Origin: a virus
Length of the DNA stretch: 64,000 nucleotides
Direction: 5' to 3' (one strand)
IMG/VR virus record: IMGVR_UViG_3300046318_000260
Location: 1-64,000 of that record
The notes beneath the pieces were generated by a model. The model saw only the letters and a list, made by a program, of their open reading frames with translations, ran no database searches and had not been told where the DNA came from. Shown here piece by piece: positions 43,601 through 54,500 of this stretch. The position numbers were made by a program, and so were the translations under genes. The first letter of the stretch is position 1. The number at the start of each line of letters is the position of its first letter.

Positions 43601-46283
43601 CTTGTACTTCTTCATCAGTTACAGGTACATCACCTTTTTGTTTTTGAAGTTCATCTTTAATAATACCAGCTTTTTCATATCTGTTAAAGAAGTTACTAAA
43701 GTTAGCAGTCTTTTCTCCTAATTTACTCAGTGCTGCTAATTTTTTTGATTTAAGAGCATACTGTCTTTGAGATTCAGGATCTTTAAGATCTTTTAGTAAC
43801 TCTACTTCATCCTTAAGCATTACTTCTTCATTCCGTAGCTTATTGTAATCAAAAATAACTTCAGAATCTCTCTGAGACATTCCTTTTAAAGGAGCCTGTG
43901 AGACATACTTAGCCATGATATCTCTTTTTCTACGTATAGTATCTTCAAAAGATTGTTTAAAATAAACAGCATTGTGTACTGCTTTTTGCCAACCTTTTTG
44001 TAATACCACAGCATCTCTATAATCAGGACTATCTTTTGGAGGCATGTTTTCTTCTGTTACCGGATTTGGATATCTGGCATTAATGTCATTATAATCTTTT
44101 TCTACTGATTCTAATTTCTTAAGAGTATCCGGAATTTTAGCTTGATATTTTGCTCCTTCTCCTTTTGGTACAGTAGGAATAGCTTCTTCAAATTCTTCTG
44201 GAGTCATTTCAGCAAAGTGAGACATCTTTTCTTTAAACAAGTCAGTGCCCCCTCTATTATATAAGTACTCCATTTGACTTACAATAGCTTCTAAGTCAGC
44301 ATCATTTGCTTCTTTTGGTGTTCCTCTTTCTTTTACATTAGCAACTCCTTCTTGAGCAGCATAGTTAAATGTTTTAGAATCTAAAAATTCTTGGATATCA
44401 ACTGCATTTAACTGATTAACTAGACCTTGAGTAGCTTCTATTTTTTCTGTCTTAAATTTTTCATAAGCTTCTTTGTTAAATACTCTATTGTATCCAACAA
44501 CTAAGTTATTAAACACAGCATTAACTGGTGTTGCTAATGCACCCATTGCAAAACCTGAAGCAAATGTTTCAAATCCTGTAGCCGTAAACTGTTTACCTAA
44601 CTCATTACCAAAGTAGTCTACTTGTTTTGCTTCATTATATTTTGCTACTGCTTTAGAATACTCATGAGAACCTAATGCTTTACTAGAAAATGTATCCACA
44701 TAGTACTTCTCATTAGCTCCAGCAATAACTTCTTGTAAGTTTTCTTGAATACCTTCTGTAAAGTTTGATTTGAAATAACCTAATGTACCTAAACCTGCTT
44801 TATGCAATGGTTTACTTCCATAAGCTTTAATCATATTTTTAAAGGTACTAGCTTCAAACTCAAACTGTTTTTTTGCTTGGTTGTACATTACTTTACCTAT
44901 ATCACCAAACTTGCCACCTTTAATTGTTTTAAATTCTTTTATAGAATTTTGCAAATAGCCTTTGATACCACCTTTAGGTCCCATGATATTTGGAAAGGTG
45001 ATTGCGTTACTACCATAGATAAGTCCTGCATTCCAAAGCACAGTATTAAGTGAAGCTTTCTCAGATTGTTTAATCATTTCATACTGTTCTGCATCACTTG
45101 GAGCTTCACCATTTCTAGCATAGTATTGATTGTATAACTTATCATATACTTCATTCTTAACCATACCTCCTTCAAGTCTAGCTTCTGATAAAGCCATATT
45201 GACTCTTACTACATCTCTATAAAAACCTCCGGCTGTTTTATAAGCCATAGCAAGGTTACTTATATTGTCTGTAGCTTTTGCAACTTTTGCTGCTTCATAT
45301 GCGCGAACAGTTCCGCCTATTGGGCTAAGTGTCATTTTACCAACATTTCTTGCATTTTGCCAAAAGTTTCTAGCACCATTCATGCTATCTACAGCGTTCA
45401 ATGCAGTATTAACAGCTTTGTAACCATCTACCGCAGTATCCAAACCTTTAAAGGCTCTTCCCATATTCTTAAAAAAATTAGCAGATGTTGCAATAAAACT
45501 TCCTCCCAATGTTTCAGGAGCAAGTAATATACCACCAATCTCTTCTAGAATAGCTTCAGACATAATACCCGCTGAGTATCCAAAGTTCATTATAGTATTA
45601 TTTGCAAAAGCTCCAAGACCTTTTTTAGTAGATTGACCTATTGCAGCAGCTTCTTTATAAAATGCAGCATCTTCACTATCACTACTGGTAAAATCTCCTG
45701 TAAGCATTTTACCTAAACTCTTAGGTCCGGAAACAAAACCTCTTCCAAACAATGGCCAAAAGGACTGTGTCATCATTCTTTTATGATCATCCCACCAAGT
45801 TGTATTTTCATTAAATAAAGCTTCATTATCTCTTAAAGGAGAAAAACCTATTTCATCAAATTTTTCTTGACCGTAAGCTTGGTATCTTTTATAAAAAGCA
45901 TTACTGTCTGGTCCAGCATCATAAGAATAAACTTTAGCATAAGCATTATTATCTTGCTGTGTCTGTAACTGAGTTCTTATACCGTTTCTCCATCCATTAA
46001 CATATGCATCAAAGTCAAAGTTTTTTTTATTTATTCCAGGTTTATTTGGTGCACTCCCAACTACTTGTTGTCTAACTTGTTTTTGTGGAGAATTTAAAGC
46101 ACCTGCATTTGGTAAAACTGGAAAAAAACTATCCTGGTCTGGAAAGTTTATTTTTGGCATCTCAAGTTTGTCTCCCTCAAATGCAGATAAACCTTTACTG
46201 TCTAGTAAAGGTTGATTAATTCTTCCATACTCCGGTCCTAATGGATCTAATGAGCTGAAACCTTCGTCCTTACCAGTTGCCAT
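40686..46283 (-). CDS. giant probable virion cargo protein (1865 aa)
   Basis: The N-terminus (MATGKDEGFSSLDPLGPEYG) is extended and proline-rich. Residues about 160-600 include hydrophobic Gly/Ala-rich patches (ASGFAMGALATPVNAVFNNL). The remainder is helical and acidic with long charged segments, ending in EELDEELLEDIEC. No catalytic motif is recognised. The position between the 975-aa protein and the RNA polymerase matches the cargo-protein cluster of crAss-like phages. It begins 14 bases inside the previous gene and ends four bases before the polymerase start codon, so these three are translated as a set. Confidence 0.6.
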   Translation of the reverse strand: MATGKDEGFSSLDPLGPEYGRINQPLLDSKGLSAFEGDKLEMPKINFPDQDSFFPVLPNAGALNSPQKQVRQQVVGSAPNKPGINKKNFDFDAYVNGWRNGIRTQLQTQQDNNAYAKVYSYDAGPDSNAFYKRYQAYGQEKFDEIGFSPLRDNEALFNENTTWWDDHKRMMTQSFWPLFGRGFVSGPKSLGKMLTGDFTSSDSEDAAFYKEAAAIGQSTKKGLGAFANNTIMNFGYSAGIMSEAILEEIGGILLAPETLGGSFIATSANFFKNMGRAFKGLDTAVDGYKAVNTALNAVDSMNGARNFWQNARNVGKMTLSPIGGTVRAYEAAKVAKATDNISNLAMAYKTAGGFYRDVVRVNMALSEARLEGGMVKNEVYDKLYNQYYARNGEAPSDAEQYEMIKQSEKASLNTVLWNAGLIYGSNAITFPNIMGPKGGIKGYLQNSIKEFKTIKGGKFGDIGKVMYNQAKKQFEFEASTFKNMIKAYGSKPLHKAGLGTLGYFKSNFTEGIQENLQEVIAGANEKYYVDTFSSKALGSHEYSKAVAKYNEAKQVDYFGNELGKQFTATGFETFASGFAMGALATPVNAVFNNLVVGYNRVFNKEAYEKFKTEKIEATQGLVNQLNAVDIQEFLDSKTFNYAAQEGVANVKERGTPKEANDADLEAIVSQMEYLYNRGGTDLFKEKMSHFAEMTPEEFEEAIPTVPKGEGAKYQAKIPDTLKKLESVEKDYNDINARYPNPVTEENMPPKDSPDYRDAVVLQKGWQKAVHNAVYFKQSFEDTIRRKRDIMAKYVSQAPLKGMSQRDSEVIFDYNKLRNEEVMLKDEVELLKDLKDPESQRQYALKSKKLAALSKLGEKTANFSNFFNRYEKAGIIKDELQKQKGDVPVTDEEVQAVMNNIFGEFTDENKTKVFSEHSSAYKDYLNALAEANGGHVFDKDVQESYEILADHYKLGLEADKLMRYVNLLHDPKAFMEAADRNRKWMKDLYNRRGEIYEKMIKEQLDIVIDNALLNQLANKGIYISLDEFAQWQKDGTPPSEFFDNSLKIIIPEGSLRYEDYYVLFEQAATLKDQRTSSVSETLDSALRTDLEKADADMQRVIENLPKKEVKVPIETLKTKNGVKVTLAQIADSLEPGQYADGIYDEDAEFPLTVYNDEGAIKLDGPEGEAFKNYKIAFDFIKADIYTLSEQPDPELVKPITEKYEALKNQIREDYASATEALAEKERAPIADFVPITTTVDSIYEYPVLYNTLYKSFEEKVLAKIPDDEFVNLTEEQQENLFNKFLQTDKDAKIEIDNFNKNQKLQEATKETGEKGEFEYIYQGKKKNTADIKTVTELRRTQRRFKALAKVIDVMEEPTAEDLTDRSRYKVLITDFEKLIATRSRKGLTPELREAMDKAEVLKDKQKDIQVIPEGIIIDGEMYRNAEDVLGQPKSEEEYNQYIAEQVNDLFGEEGEPMFDEARITQEAYDNLFGPKGYLTTLKKRVENGELAIISQDLVVYDPESKVASTIGLLVADTSGNLTIVDVIPDSKSNWEVFKKKDNPKSKLEQTKLLMATKANLLKNTIGVDAKVSVLPIEMSITTTDNKILLANKPSSATLLATDYLINLNTVDVQEQANGIVPIAEKAVEVKPGNVVPTDAESSDDVQSPAVEAGEQERKVQVIDDATRYRVSDFKSDLAKINTKEELQNLLTELSIKNSDEKVALEDLQEMAKLAQEKANSLNTVEMVKIVPESLTKESQFVAKNTIFTQPGNQKSGVFAEANDTVIIDSINNTNKTVTVSSLGALTKMTIGFNELNNLFTLKDVVMDATQQPAQTITTEDKAKINESTDLADAFVKDSTQLDKVEGTASSKSLEELDEELLEDIEC

Positions 46284-49197
46284 TATATAACAGTTTATTT
46301 TGTTCTTTAGTTAAAGAAAATTGATTTATCAACATATCTCTTGCATCTTCTAAATTGGCACCAAAAGTTGTTACATTATCAGTTACCTTTTTATACTCAT
46401 AAGCCTTTGTATTAGGGTTCCAAATTGGAGCTCCAAGTGTAACTGAATAATCTCCTGCACCTAACTTATTTTTATTGATTGTAAATTTATAATTAGGATT
46501 AGTTGGATCAGTATAAGTATATGACTTAAAGTAATCAACATAAGATGCTAAAGGACTTTGAAATGAATTTGTATACATAGAATTAGTCATATCACTTGAG
46601 TTTGTAATATATGATATACCATTTTTCAAAATCAGTTCATATTCACCAGCTGTAATAAGACCAGGTCCAGTACCATTTTTACCAGATTTAACTTGACTCT
46701 TTAACCATTCTGCATCTGGATGAATAATAATTGCTGCCTTGTTTAATGATCCAATAGCAATAGGAGCAACTCCTAAACGAAAATTACCCATTTTATTTTT
46801 TGGGTTATTTATCTCAGCTTTCATTGCATCAAATAATGCTCTACCAACATCATTTTTAAAACCTAGTTCACCTCTTTTATTCCAGTTATCTTTACTGATA
46901 CCACCAAATGTAACACGGTTTTTATCAGTAGCACCCCAATCCAGCTTATTAAGATCATTGAAGACTTCTCCCATCCATGCAGAACTTTTAGAGCCATGAG
47001 CTTTAGGATTTACCCAAGTAGTTGTTGCTCCCATAGTGAACTTACCACTTCCATCTTTTGTAAATAATGTTGGACTAAAACCAATAGGGCTTTTAATTCT
47101 ACCTGATGTATAAACTTTTCCTGCTGCTTTTACTAAAGCATCATAATTAATCTCACGTTGAAATCCAGACTGAGCTTCCATAGATCCTGATGTACCCATT
47201 GTAAGAGGACTTCCAATAACAACTGTTCTACCTGTACGTTTTGAATCTAGATATTTCTTAGGGATTTTTGCATAGAATTCATCCTCACTTCTTAAGTTAC
47301 CTTTCTCATCATATAGATAATCCACATACTTAAAGCCTTGTCTTCTTAAATCTTTTTCTACTTCATAAGAAGTTTTCTTTCTCCAATCAGCATCTGCTTT
47401 AAGATAGTTAGTATAGTCACCAAACTTAGATGAAGCTTTTTGATAGTTCACATACTCTTGATCTGTAAGACCGCTTAATGCACCATTTTGACCCAACCAA
47501 GTATTCATTCTTGTCTGAATTTTTTGTAGATCATTTGCTCCTACTTCTGCACGTAACCACTCAGAACCATACTTATTAAGCTTAGCATCAAATTTACTCA
47601 TGCTGATTTTTGGATTCTTACCATACGCTAGAATCTTACTTGCTTCCTCCTGAGTCATGCTTCCTTGTTGTACTAATCTTTCCATTAAAGCTAATGTACT
47701 TGTTAAGTATGGTTTAGCAACTGTTTCAGTTTGTAACTTATTGATCATTCTACTGGCTTCTTTCATATTTAATTTATCAGTAGAAGTACCTTTAGTATTA
47801 GTCTCAATAAATGTTTCATTTAATGCTTCCACAGGAACTACTTCTCCTGTTTCTTCATTAAGATAATGAGTACCAGCTTTAATTCTGGCCTCATCAAGTT
47901 TGTTTTTTCTTTCACCCTCATTACGGATTCTAGCTGCATTTGCTAAACCAGCATTTCTAGCAGCAACTTCTTGCATACTATACCGGTGTTTATCTGCAAG
48001 TACAGCATATGGATTAGCATCAATATCTGATTTTGCATCTTTAAATGCAAAGATATTAGCAGCTTCATCTAAATCCTTTTGCATAAGTATAGATGCCATA
48101 CCATTATCAACCTTATACCGTAGTGATTTAATATCACCATAAGGATTAATAAATCCAGTAGTTGTTGTTTCAGTACTTTGACTAGTGCTTAATTCTTTTT
48201 GTTCATTCTCTGCTCTAGCTAATACTTGATCATTGATATCCTTATTCATCTTGTACTGCTGCAATGCAGCTTGAGCTTCCGGAGAAGCTGTACCATCTTT
48301 AATTTGTTTTTCAATGTCTTGAATCTTAGTATCATAAGAAACAGATTGTGCTTTAAGTGCTTGGTATCTTGCTACATTTTGAGCTTTCAACATGTTGTAA
48401 CTATTCTCTAGATACTTCATCTCTGCAGCATTTTTATCTCCTCCAAATTGTGCAGCAGTTGACTCTGCATAATTTTTTCTATTTACATAAGATTGTGTTT
48501 TGTAAACAGCTTGGATACCTGGGTCATTACCCAATCTAGCTTCAAATAACTTTTGTAAAGGTTCAATTAATTGTTCACCATTCTTTGTCTTAACAATCCA
48601 TCTTCCATCTTTACTCAAGTCAGCTGACTCAATAGATAGACCAGCTTCTTTTGCAACCTCTTGTGCTTTAGCTACAGTATTTACATATGGAGTATACTCA
48701 ACACTTTCCATAGACATTGCATCTTCGATAGAAGCTTCTTTGAACTCCTGTCTTTTAAACTGCAATTCTGCAATACCATCTGCCCAATACTGATCTCTTT
48801 GTTTTTGATCATATGCATTTTTTAAGCCTTCACCATAACTAACATTATTCATGAAATTTTTAGTGTAAGCCATATCTTTCATCAGCCCTTTATCCTCATA
48901 AAAAGGTTTAAAGATCTGAGTTGCTTGATCTACATTTTGCTCCAATGATAAATCTAACTGAGATACTCTTTGTAGATTAAACTCAATTTGATTAAGATAG
49001 TTATCTTTTTTTGCAATATTATCATCTCTTGTTAAATCAGCATGATAATACTGACCATACATTTTATTTAAAGCTTTCCAGTTTGTGTCATACTGGGTCT
49101 GCTTTGTCTGCATTATATTGCCATAAAAATTTAGATCAGGCTGAAAAGGCTGAAACTGCGGAATATAATCTGTGACACCTTGTAGATACGTTGCCAT
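46270..49197 (-). CDS. virion/cargo protein (975 aa)
   Basis: Residues 1-140 (MATYLQGVTDYIPQFQPFQP, FNLQRVSQLDLSLEQNVDQA) are helical and resemble the N-terminal region of uncharacterised virion proteins near crAss-like RNA polymerases. The middle is helical and Lys/Glu/Gln-rich, and the last 300 residues look beta-rich and Gly/Asn-rich. I assign no enzyme. It is the first gene after a late promoter-like motif and probably starts the RNA polymerase transcription unit. Confidence 0.6.
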   Translation of the reverse strand: MATYLQGVTDYIPQFQPFQPDLNFYGNIMQTKQTQYDTNWKALNKMYGQYYHADLTRDDNIAKKDNYLNQIEFNLQRVSQLDLSLEQNVDQATQIFKPFYEDKGLMKDMAYTKNFMNNVSYGEGLKNAYDQKQRDQYWADGIAELQFKRQEFKEASIEDAMSMESVEYTPYVNTVAKAQEVAKEAGLSIESADLSKDGRWIVKTKNGEQLIEPLQKLFEARLGNDPGIQAVYKTQSYVNRKNYAESTAAQFGGDKNAAEMKYLENSYNMLKAQNVARYQALKAQSVSYDTKIQDIEKQIKDGTASPEAQAALQQYKMNKDINDQVLARAENEQKELSTSQSTETTTTGFINPYGDIKSLRYKVDNGMASILMQKDLDEAANIFAFKDAKSDIDANPYAVLADKHRYSMQEVAARNAGLANAARIRNEGERKNKLDEARIKAGTHYLNEETGEVVPVEALNETFIETNTKGTSTDKLNMKEASRMINKLQTETVAKPYLTSTLALMERLVQQGSMTQEEASKILAYGKNPKISMSKFDAKLNKYGSEWLRAEVGANDLQKIQTRMNTWLGQNGALSGLTDQEYVNYQKASSKFGDYTNYLKADADWRKKTSYEVEKDLRRQGFKYVDYLYDEKGNLRSEDEFYAKIPKKYLDSKRTGRTVVIGSPLTMGTSGSMEAQSGFQREINYDALVKAAGKVYTSGRIKSPIGFSPTLFTKDGSGKFTMGATTTWVNPKAHGSKSSAWMGEVFNDLNKLDWGATDKNRVTFGGISKDNWNKRGELGFKNDVGRALFDAMKAEINNPKNKMGNFRLGVAPIAIGSLNKAAIIIHPDAEWLKSQVKSGKNGTGPGLITAGEYELILKNGISYITNSSDMTNSMYTNSFQSPLASYVDYFKSYTYTDPTNPNYKFTINKNKLGAGDYSVTLGAPIWNPNTKAYEYKKVTDNVTTFGANLEDARDMLINQFSLTKEQNKLLYNGNW

Positions 49198-49209
49198 ATT
49201 TTATCTTTG

Positions 49210-49236
49210 TCTATATTGTAAATATATTAAAATTTT
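49210..49236 (-). promoter_or_regulatory. late promoter-like motif before the 975-aa gene
   Basis: Leftward, AAAATTTTAA then TATATTTA (49226-49219) and CAATATAGA, 21 bases before the ATG at 49197. It matches the motif before the 1951-aa and 1289-aa genes apart from one inserted base. Confidence 0.6.
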
Positions 49237-49260
49237 ATAAGTTTAGTAAACCTATAAAGT

Positions 49261-51549
49261 TTAGAGTGTCACTATTGGAAACACAGAATATACAAATCCT
49301 CCTTTTTGAAAAACTTGACCACCTGCTTTTTTACCATACTTTTGTTGCCATAAAAGTTTTTGTGTAGCCTCTGGATACTTCATAATTGAGTTAGCAAACT
49401 CAATTGCGCTTGCCTCATCAGCTCCTGGATCAACTTTCTTTTCAGTTGGTGTATAATTTACAAATCCTCCTGTTGATGGATCAGTCTGATAGTTAGGATA
49501 CATTTGATTCAATGCATCTGTCTTAGCTCTATTAGTAACAGCTGTATTGTATGCTTGACGCATATTAGCTCTACCTGCTTTTTGAGCATTATCAAACTGT
49601 TGATTAGCAATAACATTTTTATCATAAACTCTATTGGCCATTTGCTGGTTCAACATGTTCTCTTGATTTCTTACACCTACCTGGTTAGCTTCAAATTGAT
49701 TAGCAATGTTTACATTCTGATTATTAATTCTAGATAATACATCAGCTGCACCTTTTGCACCTTGACCTTGTATTTGTGAAAGTCTTGCATTTAATGCTTG
49801 TGGTCCTGCAAATGAAGCTGCAGCTTGAGCAGCAATATTAGCTTGCTCTGATTGTGCAGCAAGTTCTCTTGTAGGATCTAAGAAAGTAGGTCTTGGTTCT
49901 TCAAGATCAACTCTTCCTTCCCAAGGCATGTATTTCTTATTAGTCATTAAATCTCCAAATGCACCCATAGTATTTACAGTATCCTGTAACCACCATGCAG
50001 CAGGTTGTTTTTGTGGAGGATTTATTCCTGTATCTGGAATCTCTTTAGTACACTCATTACAGTTACCATTAACATCTTTTCCTGGATCATATGTTTCACC
50101 TGTTTCTGGATCTTTACATTCACATCTATCTTCAGGTGGTTTAGAACATGGTAAACAGTTACCTTTATCATCTTTTTTAGCTACCTCTGGTGTACCATCA
50201 GCTTTTAAAACAGGCTTACCTGCTGCATCAACACAAGGACAGTCTTTAGTAGTCTCTGGTTCTAATTGAACAAAGTCTACTTCTTCTGATCCTGTTGAAC
50301 GTGCTTCTTCACCTTTTTTAATGCAACTTGCAAATTTAGCTTTAATACCTGCTACCGTACCATGTCCTTGTGCTGCTAATTCTTCAGGAGTAACTCCTTT
50401 AGATAATTCAGCACAAATAGTTTTACCCCAAGCAGCATTAGGTGCACCTGTTCCTGGTTTAGCTTTTCCTAAACTACTTCCTGGTGCAGCACCTTGACTA
50501 ACCGTACCTCTACCATAAACATTGTTTCCAAGATCAGTATATCCTTCAGGAGCTTTTGTTCCTTTTTGTTTTTTAATCTCAGTTTGTTTCTTTTGTCTTT
50601 CTTGTAACTCAGCAGTAGTAAGTGCTCTTCCAGTTGTAGTTACTTTAGGTTTTGGATCTCCTCCAGTTTGATATCTTGAGATACCACCATAAGCCATTTC
50701 ATTTGGATCATCATAGAAAGGTATATTAAAGCCACCCATCTGCATTCCATACATAGCCATAGGAGCTCCTTGCATCATCTCTGGAGACATTTGTTCCATC
50801 TCTTGAGGCATTGCAACCGGTTGACCATTTGGCATCTGTGTAGGAGCTTCATTCATTTGTTGCATCATAGGATTCATTTCTTCTCCTTGAGGCATACCTT
50901 GTCCTTGTGGTTGTTGTTCCTGCGGTATAAGATCTTCTTCAGCAATTCCATTTGCTTCCATGTATGGTTTAGCAATCTCTGGAATACCTTGAGGAAATCC
51001 TTTCTTAGACTCTTGTGCTAATGCTAAAGCTCCTAACTTAAGAGTATAGGTTTTAATCATTAACTCAGCAGTCTTTCTATCAATAGCATCAGAATCAGAG
51101 TTTTGTAAAATCTCTCTGTACTTTTGAATATCAAACTTTTTGGATAACTCAGCTGGTGTGTAACCACCTTTCTTTGCAGGCTTATTAAACATCTTTAAGA
51201 TATGAGCATCATTGATCTTCATATCTTTAGTGTCACTATAGATAAAACTATCATCTGGTAAGTTCAAAGGAACTCCGCCATTAGTATGTCTTGGGCCTTT
51301 AATTGTTTTAAATGAAGGCATCATACTTCCATCAAGATTACCAACCACAGTTTCTCCACCTTCAGCCTCAAGATTTGCTTCCTCTCTTGGTACTGCGGTT
51401 AAAGTTCTTGAAGCTTTTGGATTTGGTTTTCCAATGTAAGCATTATAGTCTGCTCCACCCAGTGCAGGTACATCATTTACTAAGGCACCTTTAACTTGGT
51501 ATCCGGTTCTTGCTTGAGGAACACTTTTGATTCTAACTCTTCTTAACAT
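49261..51549 (-). CDS. Gly-Gly-motif-rich virion cargo protein with paired Cys motifs
   Basis: The start is ATG 51549 (MLRRVRIKSVPQ), 9 bases after the stop of the 1289-aa gene, giving 762 aa. The N-terminus resembles that of the upstream protein (MKKRVRIYKAQ). A Met/Gln-rich stretch lies at 215-275. GG motifs recur (GMQMGGF, MAYGG, YQTGG, then KKAGGQVFQKGGF at the end). A Cys-pair region has two related units (CPC...GNCLPC and CEC...GNCNEC, residues 437-500) that could bind metal. It is probably cargo packaged with the RNA polymerase. Confidence 0.65.
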   Translation of the reverse strand: MLRRVRIKSVPQARTGYQVKGALVNDVPALGGADYNAYIGKPNPKASRTLTAVPREEANLEAEGGETVVGNLDGSMMPSFKTIKGPRHTNGGVPLNLPDDSFIYSDTKDMKINDAHILKMFNKPAKKGGYTPAELSKKFDIQKYREILQNSDSDAIDRKTAELMIKTYTLKLGALALAQESKKGFPQGIPEIAKPYMEANGIAEEDLIPQEQQPQGQGMPQGEEMNPMMQQMNEAPTQMPNGQPVAMPQEMEQMSPEMMQGAPMAMYGMQMGGFNIPFYDDPNEMAYGGISRYQTGGDPKPKVTTTGRALTTAELQERQKKQTEIKKQKGTKAPEGYTDLGNNVYGRGTVSQGAAPGSSLGKAKPGTGAPNAAWGKTICAELSKGVTPEELAAQGHGTVAGIKAKFASCIKKGEEARSTGSEEVDFVQLEPETTKDCPCVDAAGKPVLKADGTPEVAKKDDKGNCLPCSKPPEDRCECKDPETGETYDPGKDVNGNCNECTKEIPDTGINPPQKQPAAWWLQDTVNTMGAFGDLMTNKKYMPWEGRVDLEEPRPTFLDPTRELAAQSEQANIAAQAAASFAGPQALNARLSQIQGQGAKGAADVLSRINNQNVNIANQFEANQVGVRNQENMLNQQMANRVYDKNVIANQQFDNAQKAGRANMRQAYNTAVTNRAKTDALNQMYPNYQTDPSTGGFVNYTPTEKKVDPGADEASAIEFANSIMKYPEATQKLLWQQKYGKKAGGQVFQKGGFVYSVFPIVTL

Positions 51550-51558
51550 CTTGTACAA

Positions 51559-54500
51559 TTATATAAATTCTAAATCTCCTCCGTTTGCAAGGAACTCTTG
51601 TATCTCTTCATCAGTCATGAATACTTCATCACCTTCAACCATTCCACCATCTTGATAGATATTACCACCATATTGTTTAGAACGGCTATTCCATTTTTGA
51701 CCCATTTCATCTGGTCTGTATAAACCAGAGTTACTTTCATAATCTCCACGGTCTTTACTAGGATCAGAAGCATAAAGATTATCTGCAGTTAAGTTATCTG
51801 ACATCTTAGCCTCTTGTCTAGCTGCATCTCTTCTATTTAAAATACCTGTGATACCTCTTATACCTGCATTAGCAACATTTACATATGCTTCAGGATCAAC
51901 AGAGTTTTTAACTTTATAATCTACAGCTACATCTTCACCAGGTCCTGCATAAACATTTTCTGCTTGATGACTTCCGATTTGTGTTGGATCAATTGTTTGT
52001 TCTTTTGGATCATTAGATGTATCTCTAGTAGGTATATTTTTATTCATAAAACCCATGTCTAATGAACCAGTGCCTGAACCTTGGATACCAGGGTTAAGAG
52101 AAATCATATCTACCTGACTCATACCATGCATTGCTGGATTATTTGTGTAAACTACAGGACTTTGAAAACCATCTTGAGCTTTTGCAATAAATCTTTGTAA
52201 GTCACCTCCATATTGCATTTCTACATCTGCTCTTGGACCAGACATATTATATAACATATCTGCTGAAAAAGGAGTTCCTTGTGGAGCTGTTTCAGGAAGA
52301 TTTGGTACAGTCAAAGATTGACGCATATAATCCATAGCTTTTTGTGCATCAAATCCTGGAGTTGTTCCTATAGGATCTGCTCCTGGATAACCAATATTTT
52401 CCATAGTTGGTGTATTCCAATATTCAGGATGTCTAGCTAATCTTTTATCATTTCTGTAAGCTTGTCTTTCACCTTTTCTAACAGCCATTGCAGCTCTCAT
52501 TCTTAAGTCACTTACATCAGTTCTTTGTCTTTGTGGAGCTCTTACTTGTGACTCAACTGTTTCTGTACCAGATCCAGGAAGAGTAATAAGATTTTGTTTT
52601 CTAGGGTCCATCTCTTGTGTACCATAGGTAACTGTATACTTCTTAGGTCTACCTGTTAACCAGCTAGATTTAGTAACATCAATCTTTTTAATTCCAGTAC
52701 CTACACCAGGCATATAATTAGCAACCGGTTTTCCTGTTCTAGGATCATATGGTACACCTTTCATTTTTGCATACTGAGTAGGCATAACATTAGCAGGAAA
52801 TAGATTCTGTACAGCATATCCATACTGAGCCATTGGAAAATCTCCATTAGCTGTATCTTTAGAATATACATCATCTAAGTCACCTTGAGTAAAGTCTTCA
52901 TTACCACCACCAATAAATTTCTGAAGATCACCATACTGATTTGCTATAGGGTTATTAATTGAACCACCCATTTGATGAATTGCTCCACCATTTTTTTTCT
53001 GACCTTGTGGTAGATCTTCCCATGGAACATAAATTACTCCACCATAGTCTTGAGACTGTGTAACAGCTGCAAAACTTTTTTTAGGTATTATCTTACCATT
53101 TTTATCTTTTACAATTTGATATCTTGCTGGTACAACTTGACCTAAAGTTGTTGTATATGTTCCTTGATAAGATGTAGCTTTTCCACCATCTTCTGTTGTC
53201 CAATTTTTTTCTTGTCTAGTATCTGGCTTAGGTGCTTTAGCTGATGGATTAATATCTGGTGCAGACATGATCTCGTTATTCAGATAATCTATTGTTTTTT
53301 CATCAGTTATTACAGCTGTTGCTTTTTTACCTGAGTAATGCTTTTTAGGATCACCTTCAAATTTTTCATAAGACCCATCATTCCTTTGTCTATAATAGTA
53401 ACCAGGTTTTGATTCTAAAGTAAGTAGACTTTGGCTTTTACTACCTTTACCTGATCTAGGATCATTGGCTAAAATTTTTAATGTTTCAGGATTGGTAACA
53501 AGATTCCAATTATCAGCATTATCATCTACATAACCAGCTTTAGTTCTTGGAGCATCAGCAGATTGAAATTCCCATTCACCATATTTATTTCTTTTATAGT
53601 TAAAGTCTTTTCCTGGAATATACTGGTAATTTAAAGTTTGATCTCCTTTGAATTTTTTAATATTCTCTATTCTTTTAGGATCTGTAACCTCATATGATAC
53701 ATCATAATTATTTTCATCTGGGATAACATAATACTTACCATCTTTTTGATAAAAGGCTGCACCTTTTCTATCTTTTGTATATGTTAACTCTATACCAGTC
53801 TCTGGTGTTTTAACTGCTCCTCCTGGTTTGATTTCAGTTTCCACTTCTGTTTCTGTTACAGTAGGTTTTACTACGGTAGGATTAACTGGAGTTGTTTCAG
53901 TTTTACCCTCTGTAGTTACAGTTTGTGTAGGCTGCGTGTTTCCTGGTACAGTAGAAGAAGCAACTGTTCCTTGTGTACTTGTAGATACCGTAGTAGTTAC
54001 ATCTGTCTTAGCTGCATCTGTTGTAGCTTTAGAGTCAGGAGTAGTAGCTGCAATTTCTTCTTTTGCTTTGTTATTAACTGAAGCTGCTTCTGATTCTACT
54101 TTGATTCTTGTAGCAGGATACTTAATTGTTCTCGCACCATAACCATAGAAACCTACACCTTGTCCAGGCATACCCATTCCAGGCATTGGACTTCCTTGCC
54201 CAAACTCAATAGAGTATTCTTTAGGTTTACCAAACCAACCAGATCTTCTTACATCCATTTTAGTAATAGGAGGCATACCTTGAAAACCTCTAGGCATATT
54301 ATAACCACCTGTATATGCATTTAATCTATTTCTTCTACCTCCAAATAAACCACCAAACTGAGCTTGTGTAATTTGATTCTGCTCATCTTGGAATACATCA
54401 CCTGTTGCTTGTGAAAATAAAGCTAAGTGATGCATTGGATTTTCAAAATCTTGACCGGCATAAATATCTTGTTCTCCTCCTTGTTGTGCAATAGGAAATT

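Noticed and set aside
25943-50269. Many rightward open frames of 60-145 codons inside the virion block (for example 33603-33962, 36333-36770, 49928-50269)
   Set aside because: They lie antisense inside large leftward genes, have low-complexity Ser/Leu/Ile-rich translations and no start context, and are shadows of codon use on the other strand.
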